Shown one piece after another: positions 17,692 to 26,343 of a stretch of 64,000 nucleotides of DNA; the first letter of the stretch is position 1, and the number at the start of each line of letters is the position of its first letter. Position numbers and translations under genes: made by a program. The stretch spans positions 7,474-71,473 of the forward strand of contig NZ_LOHF01000015.1 in the NCBI RefSeq assembly GCF_002158995.1, given 5' to 3'. Source of the DNA: Pseudomonas caspiana. GTDB lineage: Bacteria > Pseudomonadota > Gammaproteobacteria > Pseudomonadales > Pseudomonadaceae. Under the pieces are notes generated by a model that was not told the DNA's origin, did no database searches, and saw only the letters and a list, made by a program, of their open reading frames with translations.

Positions 17692-19032
17692 CTAAAGGCT
17701 TGACGCCGGGTTGCGATTCTTCGCTTCGATCCACTGCGCCATGTACTGGGTACTTTTGTGATGGTGATGGCGCAGCATTGCGCCGGTAAAGTTTGCGGCT
17801 CGATGGGCGTGCAGGTTTTGGCGAAGATGCTCGATGCGGGCGATAAGGCTCGCGCAGTGCTCGTTATGCCGATAGCGCGCTTCAAGCAACGCCCAGCCAG
17901 CGCTCTGCGCTTCATGCCAACGCTCTTCGTCTTGATAGAGCCGCACAGCCTCAGCAGCAATCCGCTCAGCGCTGTTGGCGATGCTGCCGGGCCAGGGCAG
18001 GTCGCCACTCATGGCTTCGGCACCGATTGGCGTTGTGACGGTCGGCGTGCCGCACAGCATTGCGTCGACAATCTTGCCTTTGACGCCCGCGCCAAAGCGC
18101 AATGGCGCCAGGCAAATGCGCGCTTCGGACATGACCTGCAACGCATCTTCCGCCCAGTTCATGACATGAAAGCCCTGTGCCGCGTTATGCAGCGCAGTGG
18201 CCTTGGGCGGCGTGTAGGAGCCGTAAATATGCAGTTGGGCCTTGGGCAGTTGCTGGCGTATCAGGGGCCAGATGGCGTTTTTCATCCAGAGCACGGCATC
18301 CCAGTTCGGGGCGTGCCGAAAGTTACCGATGCTCAGAAAGTGCGCTCGTTCGTTAAACGGCCGTGCGGTTGCAGGGATGCTGCTGATCATCAGCGGGCAC
18401 CAGTGCAGGATGGCCTCTGGCAACCGGAATTCACGGGTCAGCAACTGCATTTCCACGTCGGATGTCATTAGGCTGAGGTCGGATCTGTAAAGCGCAGCAA
18501 CCTCACGCTTAGAGAGATCGCCTGTGGCCATCGCGGAATAAATAGTGCGTGCTGATTTTTCAAAAAAACCTTCTAGATCATCAGGTTGGGATGAAGTACT
18601 AAGGTGGTCTTTGAGCTGCTGATGGCGTGCGTGACGCAAGCTTTGCAGGTCTGATGTTTCCAGGATGCGCAGTGCATTCGGGCAATGCTTCTCTACTCGC
18701 CAGCCAAACTGCTCTTCAATCATGAACTGATCGAAAAGCACGATATCCGGCTGTAGTTCACTGATGAAAACATCGAAGCTGCTGTTGTTCAGCTCAATGC
18801 TGACTTCATGGATACCCAGCTCTGCCAGGTCTGCTTTGTGTTCGCCCTCAGTGGCAGGGCTGGCGAAAGTGATTTGCCAGCCTTGCTCGAGAAAACACTG
18901 GATCAGCTGCATGACGTGGCCGCTGGCTGCCGAGGAGCGCGGCTCGGGCCACACATAACCAATTATCAATACGTGGGTTGGCGCGTCTGAAGCCGGTTGT
19001 TCCAGGAGGTGCTGCGAATCGTGCTTATCCAA
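17692..19032 (-). CDS. Glycosyltransferase, GT-B fold (family 4-like)
   Basis: This is a 446-residue cytoplasmic glycosyltransferase without signal or membrane spans. The N-terminal Rossmann part begins HVLIIGYVWPEPRSSAASGH. The C-terminal donor-binding part has FGAGVKGKIVDAMLCGTPTV, the usual GT4/GT1 region contacting the nucleotide sugar. The acceptor is unknown. The start is probably TTG 19032, which overlaps the stop of the upstream receiver gene by 8 nt and lacks its own ribosome site, so translation should depend on the receiver. The C-terminus contains an unusual RHHHHKS run. Confidence 0.85.
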   Translation of the reverse strand: MDKHDSQHLLEQPASDAPTHVLIIGYVWPEPRSSAASGHVMQLIQCFLEQGWQITFASPATEGEHKADLAELGIHEVSIELNNSSFDVFISELQPDIVLFDQFMIEEQFGWRVEKHCPNALRILETSDLQSLRHARHQQLKDHLSTSSQPDDLEGFFEKSARTIYSAMATGDLSKREVAALYRSDLSLMTSDVEMQLLTREFRLPEAILHWCPLMISSIPATARPFNERAHFLSIGNFRHAPNWDAVLWMKNAIWPLIRQQLPKAQLHIYGSYTPPKATALHNAAQGFHVMNWAEDALQVMSEARICLAPLRFGAGVKGKIVDAMLCGTPTVTTPIGAEAMSGDLPWPGSIANSAERIAAEAVRLYQDEERWHEAQSAGWALLEARYRHNEHCASLIARIEHLRQNLHAHRAANFTGAMLRHHHHKSTQYMAQWIEAKNRNPASSL

Positions 19033-19384
19033 GAATGCTTTTTACCTTGTCACGCAACTGGTCGATGGAGAACGGTTTGCCGATGTTGTGCATGCCTGCC
19101 GGGACATCAATGCTTTCGGCATAGCCACTGGCGAAAAGAACGGGCAGGGTCGGGCGCAGTTCGCACGCAATCGCAGCCAGTTCTCTGCCATCCATGCCCG
19201 GCAGGCCCAGGTCGGTCATCATCAGATCAATAACCTTTGACTCATCTTCGAGCACCTTTACAGCCACTTCACCGTCTTCTGCTTCGAGCACTGTGTATTC
19301 CAGCTCTTCAAGCACGTCGACGATCAGCATGCGTACGATGGCGTCGTCTTCGACCACGAGAATGGTGCTGGTGGGGGCGGACAT
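19025..19384 (-). CDS. Single-domain response regulator
   Basis: This is a 119-residue stand-alone receiver. The acidic pair is in VVEDDAIVR, the phosphoacceptor Asp58 in MMTDLGLPGMDG, and the conserved lysine in IGKPFS. It has no output domain, so it acts as a CheY/Spo0F-like phosphorelay or protein-binding module. It is divergent from the large hybrid kinase at 19652 and translationally overlaps the glycosyltransferase. Its sequence style (LGLPGMDGRELA, SGYAES) resembles the C-terminal receiver of the kinase at 26344-28374. Confidence 0.93.
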   Translation of the reverse strand: MSAPTSTILVVEDDAIVRMLIVDVLEELEYTVLEAEDGEVAVKVLEDESKVIDLMMTDLGLPGMDGRELAAIACELRPTLPVLFASGYAESIDVPAGMHNIGKPFSIDQLRDKVKSILG

Positions 19385-19651
19385 GTGTGAATTCCTTCAA
19401 AAGTGACATTGAGCGGGCGTACTGATGGATACGACCGTTTTATGAGTAAACAAAATAACGCGGGAAGTTCCGAATGACCAATCGATGCACTCACTCGGGT
19501 GGCGCATTGGCCATTATGTAATCGTTGTGCGACACAAGATGTGATTTTTTCCATTAAATGTCAGAAAATTCAGCCATCTGTGTCAGAAATGAGAGTCTTT
19601 TTCTAAACTTTACGGCACACTTCATGGTTTGATGATCACCAAGGATGACCC

Positions 19652-22600
19652 ATGATCCGTCCGTCTACTGTCGATGAGCAACGTTTTCGTAAATTGCTTG
19701 GCCGCAACGTCACTCTGCCGTTGAGCGTAGGCGTGATCAGCGCGATCTTTTTCATTGGTCTGATCAGCTATCTGCTCTCGGTCATCCAGTGGGTCGAACA
19801 TACCGATCGAGTGATCAACAATACCAACCGCTCATTGAAGCTTTCCATCGATATGGAAACGGGCATGCGTGGCTATTTGCTTGCGGGGGATGAGCGTTAC
19901 CTCGACCCGTATGAACTGGCAAAACCGGCGCTGGCTGCTGAGCTCAAAGGGCTTGAGGTGCTGGTCAGTGACAACCCGCCTCAGGTGGATCGACTCAAAC
20001 GCATCCAGGCGCTGCAGGATGACTGGCAACAGTACGCTGAGGAAATGATCAATCAGCGTCGTATTAAAGGCGAATACATCGCTCCGCTGCGAACCGGCCG
20101 AGGCAAGCGGTTGACTGACGAGGTTCGCAGCCAGTACGAGGAAGTTATTGCGATAGAGCAACAACTGCGTCTAGCGCGCAATGCTGACGTTACACGCACT
20201 ACCATTCTGTGCGTTAGCCTTTACCTGATTTTTGTACTGAGCGTCAGCGGTATTCTGGCGTACATCGGTCGTAGAGACTTGCTGGCCCTGTCCAGTACCT
20301 ATGGCGACAACCTGAAGCTTCAGGAAGAAAACGCCGAGCGCCTGAAGAAAGTCGCCTGGTTACGCAATGGCCAGAGCGAGCTGGCCGAGCAGGTTCTAGG
20401 GCAATTGACCCTTAATAATCTGGGCACCAATGTTTTGCAGTTTTTTGCTCAGTACCTGGGCAGCGTTGTCGCGGCGATTTACGTGCGTCAGGAGCACGGC
20501 GGACTCAAGCGCGTGGCGTCCTATGGTTTCTCCCGTGAGCAGGAACAGCATGAACAGTCGATTTACAGCGGCGAGGGCGTGATCGGTCAAGCTGCGCAGC
20601 AAGACAAGATCATCCGTCTTGATGAGGTGCCCAGTAATTACTTCAAAGTCTCTTCGGGGCTGGGTGAAGGTGATCCGCGTAGCATTCTCGTGGTACCGAC
20701 CAGCAACGACGATCAAGTCAATGGTGTCATCGAGCTGGGCTTCCTGCGTCCCCTGACGGAGCGTGATGTTGAGTTCATGGAGCTCGTTGCCGACAACGTC
20801 GGTACCTCTATCGAGGCTGCGCGTTATCGCCAGCGCTTGCAGGAAGTGCTCGCTGAAACCCAGCAGCTCAACGAAGAGCTGCAGGTTCAGCAGGAAGAGC
20901 TGCGCACCGCCAACGAAGAGCTGGAGGAGCAGTCGAGGATTCTCAAGGAGTCTCAGGCTCATCTGGAAACCCAGCAGGCCGAACTGGAGCAGACCAACGA
21001 GCAACTGGCCGACCAGGCTCAGGTTCTCTCCGATCAGCGTGACGCGCTTGATCGCAAGAATGAGGAGCTGAATATTGCGCAGGTCGAACTTGAAGCTCGT
21101 GCCGATGAGCTGCAGCGTTCGAGCAAGTACAAATCCGAGTTCCTTGCCAACATGTCTCACGAGTTGCGCACACCGCTCAACAGCTCGTTGATCCTGGCCA
21201 AGCTGCTCGCGGAGAACCCTGCGGAGAATCTCACGTCTGAACAGGTCAAGTTCGCTGAATCTATTTATTCAGCCGGTAACGATCTGCTCAACCTGATCAA
21301 CGACATTCTGGATATTTCCAAGGTCGAGGCCGGCAAGCTGGACATGCGCCCTGAAAACAGCAGCGTCTCTCGTCTGGTCGATGGGCTGCGCAACATGTTC
21401 CAGCCTTTGGCCACTGATAAGAATCTGGATTTCCACGTGGAATTGCAGCCTGGCGCGCCGACCATGCTGTACACCGATCGCCAGCGTCTGGAACAGATTC
21501 TGAAGAACCTGCTGTCGAACGCGATCAAGTTCACCGAATCCGGCGCCGTCAGTATGGTCGTCTCACGCCAGCCAAGTGCCGGCATCGTCTTTACGGTGCG
21601 CGATTCGGGGATCGGCATTGCCCCGGAACAGCAAGAGAGCATCTTCGAAGCGTTCCGGCAGGCGGATGGCACCACCAATCGACGTTATGGCGGTACCGGT
21701 CTGGGCTTGTCCATCTCCCGGGATCTGGCGGGCTTGCTGGGTGGTTCGATCACCGTCACCAGCGAGCCGGGGCAGGGCAGTATCTTCTCGTTGATCCTGC
21801 CAGAGCAGTATGTCGAGCCGGTGCAACTGGAATATGGTCAAGCTCCTGCGCCAATCGCCGCGCCTGTTGCGCCGTTGCAGGTGTTCACTCCTCAGCCGCT
21901 TGCCGCTCCCGCAGCACCGGCCAGAGCGCCGGTGCCGACATTTGCCGATGATCGCGAGAAGCTGCCTTCGACCAAACGATGCATTTTGGTTATCGAAGAT
22001 GAGGTGGCCTTTGCCAAAATCCTCTTCGACCTGGCTCATGAGTTGGGTTACCACTGCCTGGTGGCCCATGCAGCCGACGACGGCTTTAATCTGGCAGCAC
22101 AATTCACGCCGGATGCGATCCTGCTGGACATGCGCCTGCCGGATCACTCGGGGCTGACGGTTCTGCAACGCCTGAAAGAGCTGGCACCGACGCGACACAT
22201 TCCGGTGCACGTTATTTCGGTCGAAGACCGCCAGGAAGCGGCGATGCATATGGGCGCGGTGGGCTACGCGGTCAAGCCGACCACCCGTGAAGAACTCAAG
22301 GATGTATTCGCCAAGCTCGAATCCAAGCTGACCCAGAAGGTCAAGCGCATCTTGCTGGTAGAAGACGATGCCCTGCAGCGCGACAGCATTGCCCGGTTGA
22401 TCGGTGATGACGACATTGAAATCACTGCCGTCGGTTTTGCTCAGGACGCGCTGGATCTGCTGCGCGATAACATCTATGACTGCATGATCATCGACCTGAA
22501 ACTACCGGACATGCTGGGCAATGACCTGCTCAAGCGGATGTCCACCGACGAAATCTGCTCGTTCCCACCGGTTATTGTCTACACCGGCCGCAACCTGACC

Positions 22601-23158
22601 CGGGATGAAGAAACCGAGCTGCTGAAATATTCACGCTCTATCATCATCAAAGGCGCGCGCTCACCTGAGCGTCTCCTTGATGAAGTCACCCTGTTCCTGC
22701 ACAAGGTCGAGTCGCAGCTTTCCAATGAGCGTCAGAAGATGCTCAAGACCGCGCGTAGCCGTGACAAGGTCTTTGAGGGGCGCAGGATTCTGGTCGTAGA
22801 CGATGACGTACGAAATATCTTTGCCCTGACCAGCGCCCTGGAGCATAAAGGCGCTGTGATTGAAGTGGCACGCAATGGCATTGAAGCGATCAGCAAGCTG
22901 AATGAAATTGAAGATATCGACCTGGTGTTGATGGACGTGATGATGCCGGAGATGGATGGCTATGAAGCGACCATTGAGATCCGTAAAGACCCGCGCTGGC
23001 GCAAACTGCCGATTATTGCCGTAACCGCCAAGGCGATGAAAGATGATCAGGAACGCTGCCTGCAGGCCGGCTCCAATGATTATCTGGCTAAGCCTATTGA
23101 TCTGGATCGGTTGTTTTCGCTTATTCGTGTCTGGTTGCCAAAAATGGAACGTATTTGA
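19652..23158 (+). CDS. CHASE3-GAF hybrid histidine kinase, three receivers
   Basis: This 1168-residue sensor has TM1 at about 23-48, a periplasmic CHASE3 domain with the METGMRGYLLAG motif, TM2 at about 182-206, GAF at about 240-390 and a long coiled coil at about 394-492 rich in EEL repeats. HisKA follows with His503 (NMSHELRTPLN), then HATPase (NLLSNAIKF, GTGLGLSISRDL). Three receivers come next, with phosphoacceptors Asp826, Asp948 and Asp1095. A Pro/Ala-rich linker separates the kinase from REC1. All catalytic residues look intact. It heads a run with cheR, cheB, a REC-kinase and a receiver on the same strand. Confidence 0.95.
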   Translation: MIRPSTVDEQRFRKLLGRNVTLPLSVGVISAIFFIGLISYLLSVIQWVEHTDRVINNTNRSLKLSIDMETGMRGYLLAGDERYLDPYELAKPALAAELKGLEVLVSDNPPQVDRLKRIQALQDDWQQYAEEMINQRRIKGEYIAPLRTGRGKRLTDEVRSQYEEVIAIEQQLRLARNADVTRTTILCVSLYLIFVLSVSGILAYIGRRDLLALSSTYGDNLKLQEENAERLKKVAWLRNGQSELAEQVLGQLTLNNLGTNVLQFFAQYLGSVVAAIYVRQEHGGLKRVASYGFSREQEQHEQSIYSGEGVIGQAAQQDKIIRLDEVPSNYFKVSSGLGEGDPRSILVVPTSNDDQVNGVIELGFLRPLTERDVEFMELVADNVGTSIEAARYRQRLQEVLAETQQLNEELQVQQEELRTANEELEEQSRILKESQAHLETQQAELEQTNEQLADQAQVLSDQRDALDRKNEELNIAQVELEARADELQRSSKYKSEFLANMSHELRTPLNSSLILAKLLAENPAENLTSEQVKFAESIYSAGNDLLNLINDILDISKVEAGKLDMRPENSSVSRLVDGLRNMFQPLATDKNLDFHVELQPGAPTMLYTDRQRLEQILKNLLSNAIKFTESGAVSMVVSRQPSAGIVFTVRDSGIGIAPEQQESIFEAFRQADGTTNRRYGGTGLGLSISRDLAGLLGGSITVTSEPGQGSIFSLILPEQYVEPVQLEYGQAPAPIAAPVAPLQVFTPQPLAAPAAPARAPVPTFADDREKLPSTKRCILVIEDEVAFAKILFDLAHELGYHCLVAHAADDGFNLAAQFTPDAILLDMRLPDHSGLTVLQRLKELAPTRHIPVHVISVEDRQEAAMHMGAVGYAVKPTTREELKDVFAKLESKLTQKVKRILLVEDDALQRDSIARLIGDDDIEITAVGFAQDALDLLRDNIYDCMIIDLKLPDMLGNDLLKRMSTDEICSFPPVIVYTGRNLTRDEETELLKYSRSIIIKGARSPERLLDEVTLFLHKVESQLSNERQKMLKTARSRDKVFEGRRILVVDDDVRNIFALTSALEHKGAVIEVARNGIEAISKLNEIEDIDLVLMDVMMPEMDGYEATIEIRKDPRWRKLPIIAVTAKAMKDDQERCLQAGSNDYLAKPIDLDRLFSLIRVWLPKMERI

Positions 23159-23207
23159 GTTGGACAAGCCCAAGTTGAGCATCCAACCCAAGGTTAAAGG
23201 TTCCGCA

Positions 23208-24029
23208 ATGTCTCAAGACAAGAGTACGGACATCGAGATACGTCTGTTGATTGAGGCTATTTATCTCAAATACAGCTACGATTTTCGTGATTATTCCGGC
23301 GCTTCGGTGAAGCGCCGTATTCACCACGCGCTTCGCCAGTTTGACTGCGCCACGGTTTCTGCGTTGCAGGAGCGGGTGATTCACGACCCGCAGGCTTTCA
23401 TGCAGTTGCTGCAGTTCCTGACAATTCCGGTCAGCGAAATGTTTCGCGATCCATCGCACTTTCTGGCTATACGCCACGAAGTGGTGCCGCTGCTGCGTAC
23501 CTATCCATCGATCAAAATATGGATCGCGGGGTGCAGCACGGGCGAGGAGGTGTACTCGATGGCCATCCTGCTGCGCGAAGAAGGTTTGCTGGAGCGAACC
23601 ATTATTTACGCCACTGACATTAACCCAAGCTCTTTGGAGAAGGCGCAGCAGGGGATTTTCTCAATGGAAAACGTTCGCGCCTATACGGACAACTATCAGA
23701 AGGCGGGTGGTCAGCGTGCTTTCTCCGATTACTACACCAGTGCCTACGACTACGCGATATTCGATAAGACGCTGCGCGAGAACGTGACGTTTGCCGATCA
23801 CAGCCTGGCAACCGACAGCGTTTTTTCCGAGACGCAGATGATTTCATGCCGTAACGTATTGATTTATTTCAATAAAAAACTTCAAGATCGTGCTTTTGGA
23901 CTTTTCCATGACTCGCTGTGCCATCGCGGCTTTTTAGTCCTGGGCAGTAAAGAGACACTGGATTTCTCTGCTTACAGTGGCCAATTCGAGCCCCTGGTGA
24001 AACCGGAACGGATCTACCGCAAGTCATGA
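23208..24029 (+). CDS. CheR-type protein methyltransferase
   Basis: This is a 273-residue SAM-dependent glutamate methyltransferase. An N-terminal helical domain (YSGASVKRRIHHALRQ) precedes the SAM-binding core IWIAGCSTGEEVYSMAI and the ISCRNVLIYFNK motif of CheR proteins. It lies 49 nt after the hybrid kinase and overlaps cheB by 4 nt (ATGA). No chemoreceptor, CheA or CheW is present in the window, so its substrate is probably not a standard MCP. ATG 23208 gives the normal family length; the frame is open further upstream but overlaps the kinase. Confidence 0.93.
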   Translation: MSQDKSTDIEIRLLIEAIYLKYSYDFRDYSGASVKRRIHHALRQFDCATVSALQERVIHDPQAFMQLLQFLTIPVSEMFRDPSHFLAIRHEVVPLLRTYPSIKIWIAGCSTGEEVYSMAILLREEGLLERTIIYATDINPSSLEKAQQGIFSMENVRAYTDNYQKAGGQRAFSDYYTSAYDYAIFDKTLRENVTFADHSLATDSVFSETQMISCRNVLIYFNKKLQDRAFGLFHDSLCHRGFLVLGSKETLDFSAYSGQFEPLVKPERIYRKS

Positions 24030-24643
24030 AAAGATCATTTTCTGGCGATGAAGACAGTGTGAGCTCGCTGCCGGTCGTAGATGCCATCGTGGTGGGCGCG
24101 TCCGCCGGCGGTGTTGAAGCGTTGCTGAAGATTTTCGCAAGCCTGAGAGTCGGTTATCGACTGCCGATTCTTACCGTTCTGCACGTGCCTGAAAACCGCC
24201 TTAGCCAATTGGCTCCTGTATTTCAGGCAAGGTTACCGATCAAGGTCAAAGAGGCGGACGACAAGGAAGATGTAGCGCCAGGCACGTTGTATTTCGCACC
24301 ACCGGGTTATCACTTGTCGGTGGAAAACGATTTCAGTCTGTCCCTGAGTCAGGAGGACCGCGTGTTCCATTCGCGACCCAGTATTGACATCCTATTTCAG
24401 TCCGCCGCGGATGCCTACGGGCCGCGTCTGGCAGGCTTTTTACTGACCGGCGCCAACAATGACGGCGCTTTTGGTCTGTCATGCATCAAGTTGTCCGGCG
24501 GCATGACGGTTGTTCAGGATCCGGATCAGGCCCAGGCGCGCACCATGCCTGAAGCGGCACTGGCATTGCAGCATCCTGATTACCTTCTGCCTTTAAATGA
24601 TATAGGCCAACTTCTGGTCGAGCTGGAACGAATTGCATGCTGA
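24026..24643 (+). CDS. CheB-type methylesterase lacking receiver
   Basis: This 205-residue protein is only the catalytic domain of CheB. The triad is visible as Ser26 (VGASAGGVEAL), His53 (VLHVPEN) and Asp146 (TGANNDGAFG). The usual N-terminal receiver is missing, so activity cannot be switched on by its own phosphorylation. It would remove methyl esters placed by the upstream CheR. It overlaps cheR by 4 nt and the following kinase by 7 nt, indicating tightly coupled production of the three proteins. Confidence 0.93.
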   Translation: MKRSFSGDEDSVSSLPVVDAIVVGASAGGVEALLKIFASLRVGYRLPILTVLHVPENRLSQLAPVFQARLPIKVKEADDKEDVAPGTLYFAPPGYHLSVENDFSLSLSQEDRVFHSRPSIDILFQSAADAYGPRLAGFLLTGANNDGAFGLSCIKLSGGMTVVQDPDQAQARTMPEAALALQHPDYLLPLNDIGQLLVELERIAC

Positions 24644-25818
24644 GTCATATTCAAGCCAAGCTGCTGATCGTCGACGATCTGCCGGAGAACCTTCTGGCGC
24701 TCGAAGCGTTGATCAAGCGCGAAGATCGCGAGGTGTACAAGGCATTATCCGCCGATGAGGCCTTGTCGCTGCTGCTGGAACACGAATTTGCCATGGCTAT
24801 TCTGGATGTTCAGATGCCAGGCATGAACGGTTTCGAGCTTGCGGAGATGATGCGCGGCACGGATCGCACCAAGAGCATCCCGATCGTGTTTGTCAGTGCG
24901 GCAGGGCGTGAACTCAACTACGCCTTCAAGGGTTATGAAAGCGGCGCCGTAGACTTTCTGCACAAGCCTCTGGATATCCATGCGGTCAAGAGCAAGGTCA
25001 ACGTGTTCGTCGACCTGTACCGCCAGCGCAAGGCGATGAAGCTGCAAGTCGAGGCTCTGGAGCAGAGCCGTCGAGAGCAGGAACAGTTGCTGGCGAAGCT
25101 GCAGGTGACCCAGAACGAGCTGGAGCATGCTGTGCGGATGCGCGATGACTTTATGTCAATCGTATCCCATGAGGTCCGTACGCCACTGAACGGGCTGATT
25201 CTGGAAACCCAGCTGCGCAAGTTGCATCTGGCCAAAGACAACGCCTCAGCGTTCACCATGGACAAGCTGAGGTCCATGGTTGATCGCGACGAGCGCCAGA
25301 TACAGAGTCTGATCCGCCTCATCGAGGACATGCTCGATGTGTCGCGCATCCGCACTGGCAAGCTCTCTATCCGCACCAGTGCTTTCGACCTTGCCGAGCT
25401 GGTAAGTAACTTGCTCGAAAGTTTCTCGGCGCAAATCGCGGCGGCGGAATCCAGCGTGACGTTCACGGCAGAAGAGCCGGTCATTGGCGTGTGGGATGAG
25501 TTCCGTATTGAGCAAGTGATTGCCAACCTGCTGACAAACGCGCTGCGTTACGGCGCTCGCAAGCCGATTGAAGTTCGGGTGTACGTGACGGAGGGGCAAG
25601 CCCGGGTCGAAGTTCGTGATCAAGGGATTGGCATCAGCAAGGAAAACCAGCGACGCATCTTCCAGCAATTCGAGCGGGTCGCGGCCAACCATGCCGTCCA
25701 CGGCCTCGGTTTGGGACTGTTCATTTCCGACCAGATCGTCTCGGCCCATGGCGGGGAAATCGTTGTGGAAAGCGAAGAGGGCGAGGGCTCGATGTTCCGG
25801 GTCTGCCTTCCGGTTTAG
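24637..25818 (+). CDS. REC-HisKA-HATPase histidine kinase
   Basis: This is a 393-residue soluble protein. A receiver comes first (LLIVDDLPEN, phosphoacceptor Asp57 in ILDVQMPG, KPLD lysine), then a coiled coil at about 130-165, HisKA with His178 (IVSHEVRTPLNG) and HATPase (NLLTNALRYG, HGLGLGLFISDQ). There is no sensor domain, so its input is likely phosphotransfer to Asp57, for instance from the upstream hybrid kinase. It starts within the cheB stop region (ATGCTGA overlap). Confidence 0.94.
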   Translation: MLSHIQAKLLIVDDLPENLLALEALIKREDREVYKALSADEALSLLLEHEFAMAILDVQMPGMNGFELAEMMRGTDRTKSIPIVFVSAAGRELNYAFKGYESGAVDFLHKPLDIHAVKSKVNVFVDLYRQRKAMKLQVEALEQSRREQEQLLAKLQVTQNELEHAVRMRDDFMSIVSHEVRTPLNGLILETQLRKLHLAKDNASAFTMDKLRSMVDRDERQIQSLIRLIEDMLDVSRIRTGKLSIRTSAFDLAELVSNLLESFSAQIAAAESSVTFTAEEPVIGVWDEFRIEQVIANLLTNALRYGARKPIEVRVYVTEGQARVEVRDQGIGISKENQRRIFQQFERVAANHAVHGLGLGLFISDQIVSAHGGEIVVESEEGEGSMFRVCLPV

Positions 25819-25914
25819 GGGCGGGCGCGGTCAGCGTCAGATTTATCCGATATTTACGCAACCTACGGCAACCGCCATGGTCGTAAAGGCAGCTATTTAA
25901 CCGAAGGCAGTTCC

Positions 25915-26292
25915 ATGAGCTCTGATGCAGAAAATGTCGTCCTCATCGTCGAAGACGAGCCGCTGATCCTGATGTTGCTTGCCGATTACCTGTCGGGCGA
26001 GGGCTATCGAGTGTTGCAGGCAGAAAACGGCGAACAGGCGTTCGAAATTCTTGCGACCAAGCCCCACCTTGATTTGATGATCACTGATTACCGTCTGCCG
26101 GGAGGGATATCCGGGGTAATGATCGCCGAGCCTGCGGTTAAATTACGACCGGAACTGAAGGTTATCTTCATCAGCGGTTACCCGGCAGAAATCGTCGAGT
26201 CCGGCAGTCCCATTGCCAGGAAGGCACCGATACTTGCCAAGCCGTTCAATATGGAAACGCTGCATTCGCAGATCGAAAAGCTGTTGGCCTGA
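25915..26292 (+). CDS. Single-domain response regulator
   Basis: This is a 125-residue receiver without an output domain. It has the acidic pair in IVEDEPLIL, phosphoacceptor Asp58 in MITDYRLPGG and the lysine in LAKPFN. It lies 96 nt after the REC-kinase and is the last gene of the plus-strand signalling run, converging on the PAS kinase. It could carry phosphate from either kinase or act as a diffusible effector. Confidence 0.93.
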   Translation: MSSDAENVVLIVEDEPLILMLLADYLSGEGYRVLQAENGEQAFEILATKPHLDLMITDYRLPGGISGVMIAEPAVKLRPELKVIFISGYPAEIVESGSPIARKAPILAKPFNMETLHSQIEKLLA

Positions 26293-26307
26293 ATCAACGG
26301 CTCCCCA

Positions 26308-26334
26308 CGCCATCAGTCACTCGTTCTGATGGCG
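26308..26334. terminator. Possible bidirectional hairpin
   Basis: CGCCATCAG and its exact complement CTGATGGCG flank a 9-nt loop in the 51-nt gap between two convergent signalling genes. No T-run follows on either strand, so termination by this hairpin alone is uncertain. Confidence 0.45.
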
Positions 26335-26343
26335 CCGTAATCC

